A DNA stretch of 14,890 nt from NCBI GenBank assembly GCA_025360285.1, contig JANYCM010000361.1, forward strand, positions 1 through 14,890. The letters run 5' to 3'. The first letter of the stretch is position 1; the number at the start of each line of letters is the position of its first letter. The stretch comes from Sphingomonadales bacterium. GTDB taxonomy: Bacteria > Pseudomonadota > Alphaproteobacteria > Sphingomonadales > Sphingomonadaceae. The translations under genes were made by a program, and so were the position numbers. This document shows, piece after piece, positions 13,298-14,890 of the stretch. The notes under the pieces were generated by a model. It saw only the letters and a list, made by a program, of their open reading frames with translations, searched no databases and was not told where the DNA came from.

Positions 13298-13304
13298 CCG
13301 GGGG
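13284..13304. terminator. Perfect palindrome spanning the DUF2171 stop, between convergent genes
   Basis: CCCCCGGTCA (13284-13293) and TGACCGGGGG (13295-13304) form a perfect 10-bp inverted repeat around one central base; as RNA the inner pairs would open to form a loop. It covers the TGA at 13295-13297 and lies 9 bases beyond the helicase stop on the other strand. Placement suggests a bidirectional 3'-end structure, but no T-tract is visible on either side. Confidence 0.45.
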
Positions 13305-13313
13305 GCGTCACAA

Positions 13314-14645
13314 TCAGCGCGCGCCGCGATGCCCGGCACCACCGCCGGAACGGCCCTGGCGGCGCTGCGGCGTCACCTGGGCGCGCGGATCGCGGCCCGG
13401 CCGGCCACCGCCACTGGGGCGGCGGGCAAAATCGCGGCGGTCATCACGGCTGTCCTCACGCGGCGCCGGCGGGGCGGAGCGTTCGACCTTCTGCGCCGCC
13501 ACGACTGCAGCGCGAAAATCGGCCGGCAGCGCCAGCGGCGTGATCTTCTGGCGGATCAGCTTTTCAATATCACGCAGGAACGGCCGTTCGTCCTCGGCGC
13601 AAAAGGCGATGGCCTGGCCGGCACGGCCCGCGCGCGCGGTGCGGCCGATGCGGTGGACATAGCTTTCCGGCACGTTCGGCAGTTCATAGTTGATGACATG
13701 GCTGACGCCAGTCACATCGATGCCGCGCGCCGCGATGTCGGTCGCCACCAGCACCTTGCACTCACCGCTCTTGAAGGCGGCCAGCGCCCGCTCACGCTGC
13801 GGCTGGCTCTTGTTGCCATGAATGGCCTCGGCCTTGATCCCGGCATTGCCGAGCTGGCGGACAACACGGTCAGCGCCGTGCTTGGTGCGGCTGAACACCA
13901 GCGCCCGGTCGATCGCGGCATCGCGCAGCACGATCTGGAGAAGCGCCGGCTTTTCGGCCTGGTTGACGTGGATGACGGCCTGTTCGACGCGTTCGGCGGT
14001 GGTCGCGGCCGGCTTGACCGCCACCTTGACCGGATTGGTCAGGTAACGCGCCGCCAGTTCCTCGATAGCCTTGGGCATGGTCGCTGAAAAGAACAGGGTC
14101 TGGCGCTGGCGCGGCAACAGCCCGACGATGCGGCGCAGATCATGGATGAAGCCCAGATCGAGCATCTGGTCGGCTTCATCGAGCACCAGGATTTCGACAT
14201 GCTTCAAATCAAGGCTGCCGCGCTCGACCAGATCGAGCAGCCGGCCCGGCGTGGCGACGACGATATCGACACCGTGGCTCATGGCGCGTTCCTGGCGCGG
14301 GATCGGCACACCGCCGAACACGGTGGTGACGCTCAGCTTCATATATTTGCCATAGTCGGTGAAGGACTGGGCAATCTGCGACACGAGTTCACGCGTAGGC
14401 GCCAACACCAGGGCGCGGGTGGCATATTTCAGCCGGTGCTTGGGGGTGGCGGCGAGGCGGTGCAGCATCGGCAGGGCAAAGGCCGCGGTCTTGCCGGTGC
14501 CGGTCTGGGCGATGCCGCAAATGTCGCGGCCATCGAGCACCGGCGGGATGGATTGCACCTGGATGGGGGTGGGTTCGGTATAGCCCTTATCGGCAAGCGC
14601 ACGCGAAATGGGTTCGGCGAGGCCGAAATCAGCAAAATAGGTCAT
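13314..14645 (-). CDS. rhlE: DEAD-box ATP-dependent RNA helicase, RhlE type
   Basis: A 443-residue DEAD-box helicase that unwinds short RNA duplexes with ATP, in bacteria tied to ribosome assembly, RNA decay and cold adaptation. All motifs are intact: Q motif GYTEPTPIQ (21-29), motif I AQTGTGKT (46-53), Ia PTREL (83-87), TPGR (132-135), DEAD (156-159), SAT (187-189), LVFSRTKHGAD (IV), ATDIAARGID (V, 301-310) and HRIGRTARAGR (VI, 331-341). A basic, disordered Arg/Gly/Pro-rich tail (about 385-443) is typical of RhlE-like proteins. The ATG at 14645 gives MTYFADFGLAEPISRAL and has GAGAG upstream. The open frame further upstream lacks family sequence and lies in the leader. rhlE is a subfamily-level label by motif memory. 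Confidence 0.93.
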   Translation of the reverse strand: MTYFADFGLAEPISRALADKGYTEPTPIQVQSIPPVLDGRDICGIAQTGTGKTAAFALPMLHRLAATPKHRLKYATRALVLAPTRELVSQIAQSFTDYGKYMKLSVTTVFGGVPIPRQERAMSHGVDIVVATPGRLLDLVERGSLDLKHVEILVLDEADQMLDLGFIHDLRRIVGLLPRQRQTLFFSATMPKAIEELAARYLTNPVKVAVKPAATTAERVEQAVIHVNQAEKPALLQIVLRDAAIDRALVFSRTKHGADRVVRQLGNAGIKAEAIHGNKSQPQRERALAAFKSGECKVLVATDIAARGIDVTGVSHVINYELPNVPESYVHRIGRTARAGRAGQAIAFCAEDERPFLRDIEKLIRQKITPLALPADFRAAVVAAQKVERSAPPAPREDSRDDRRDFARRPSGGGRPGRDPRAQVTPQRRQGRSGGGAGHRGAR

Positions 14646-14665
14646 GGAGTCTCTCAGGTTTCGGG

Positions 14666-14734
14666 CACGCGATTCGTTCGCGTGGCTGCCGATGGCCTTT
14701 CTGGCGACCGGACGAGCGGGTTTTGACAACCCGC
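14666..14734 (-). promoter_or_regulatory. Two hairpins in the helicase 5' leader
   Basis: CACGCGA / TCGCGTG (14666-14672 and 14678-14684) and GCGGGTT / AACCCGC (14716-14722 and 14728-14734) are perfect 7-bp stems with 5-base loops in the region between the candidate promoter and the ATG. A third GCGGC / GCCGC stem lies at 14816-14829. A structured leader would fit temperature or autoregulatory control, as known for some DEAD-box helicase genes; this is inference. Confidence 0.4.
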
Positions 14735-14844
14735 GTGATGAGGGTGGCCCTGGGGGCTGGCCTCTGAACATCCGGGTCTGGAGCAAGCTGTTCGATCACG
14801 CACCCGGCGTGGGCAGCGGCGTTTGCCGCGCTGAAGCCATACGT

Positions 14845-14873
14845 TGTATCGCTGCTACAGTCTGCAAAGTCAA
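14845..14873 (-). promoter_or_regulatory. Candidate promoter for the helicase gene
   Basis: TTGACT (14868-14873) and GATACA (14845-14850) on the minus strand are 17 bases apart: a good -35 and a weak -10. It implies a leader of roughly 190 bases. Nothing coding was found in 14646-14890. Confidence 0.35.
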
Positions 14874-14890
14874 GTTGTTGCGAGACCGGG

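Noticed and set aside
14646..14786. N-terminal extension of the helicase to an ATG at 14786
   Set aside because: The extension has no helicase similarity, lies in a hairpin-rich leader and has no good Shine-Dalgarno. ATG 14645 gives the normal start.

Overview
The window is high-GC DNA, almost fully coding, and looks like an alphaproteobacterial chromosome, most likely a sphingomonad. This is inferred from gene content and order (glyQ/glyS, ychF, pth, a two-domain L25/Ctc protein, a TimA–MltA–Smr cluster), from an orphan bacterial P450 that recalls the CYP108 family, and from the GC-rich palindromic repeats between genes. No alignment was run, so genus-level placement is not supported. There is no prophage, insertion sequence, CRISPR array, tRNA or rRNA gene that I can see.

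Positions 1–4842, minus strand: translation genes. Reading in the direction of transcription they are rplY/ctc (L25), pth (GTG start), a small Tat-signal-like unknown protein, ychF, glyQ, and the first 272 codons of glyS, which runs off the left edge. Two copies of a C/G-tract palindromic repeat sit just upstream of the glyS and ychF starts. The glyS copy also separates glyS from glyQ.

Positions 4843–5311: the only large gap (469 bp). It holds a candidate rplY promoter, a perfect 12-bp inverted repeat followed by GTTTT, and a second palindrome family of nested hairpins.

Positions 5312–7318, minus strand: a membrane-anchored LuxR-type regulator, a four-helix DUF4199 membrane protein and an exported TraB/GumN-family protein. 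This looks like a small envelope-related regulatory unit.

Positions 7490–9900, plus strand: TimA-like Tim44-domain membrane protein, MltA lytic transglycosylase lipoprotein, and a Smr-domain protein overlapping MltA by 4 bp.

Positions 9971–12994, plus strand: enoyl-CoA hydratase-like protein, CYP108-like cytochrome P450, hotdog thioesterase and cyclophilin. The first three are tightly packed (9-bp gap, 4-bp overlap) and probably form a small oxidative or CoA-ester pathway whose substrate cannot be read from sequence. No ferredoxin or reductase gene is next to the P450.

Positions 13021–14890: a DUF2171 gene whose Shine-Dalgarno lies inside a hairpin, then a convergent RhlE-type DEAD-box helicase with a long, hairpin-containing 5' leader. 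A perfect palindrome covers the DUF2171 stop codon between the two.

Overall most of the window is conserved housekeeping. The points most worth checking are the P450/crotonase/thioesterase cluster with its non-canonical crotonase active site, the Shine-Dalgarno hairpin before the DUF2171 gene, and the repeats at gene starts. I found no convincing previously undescribed multi-gene system.
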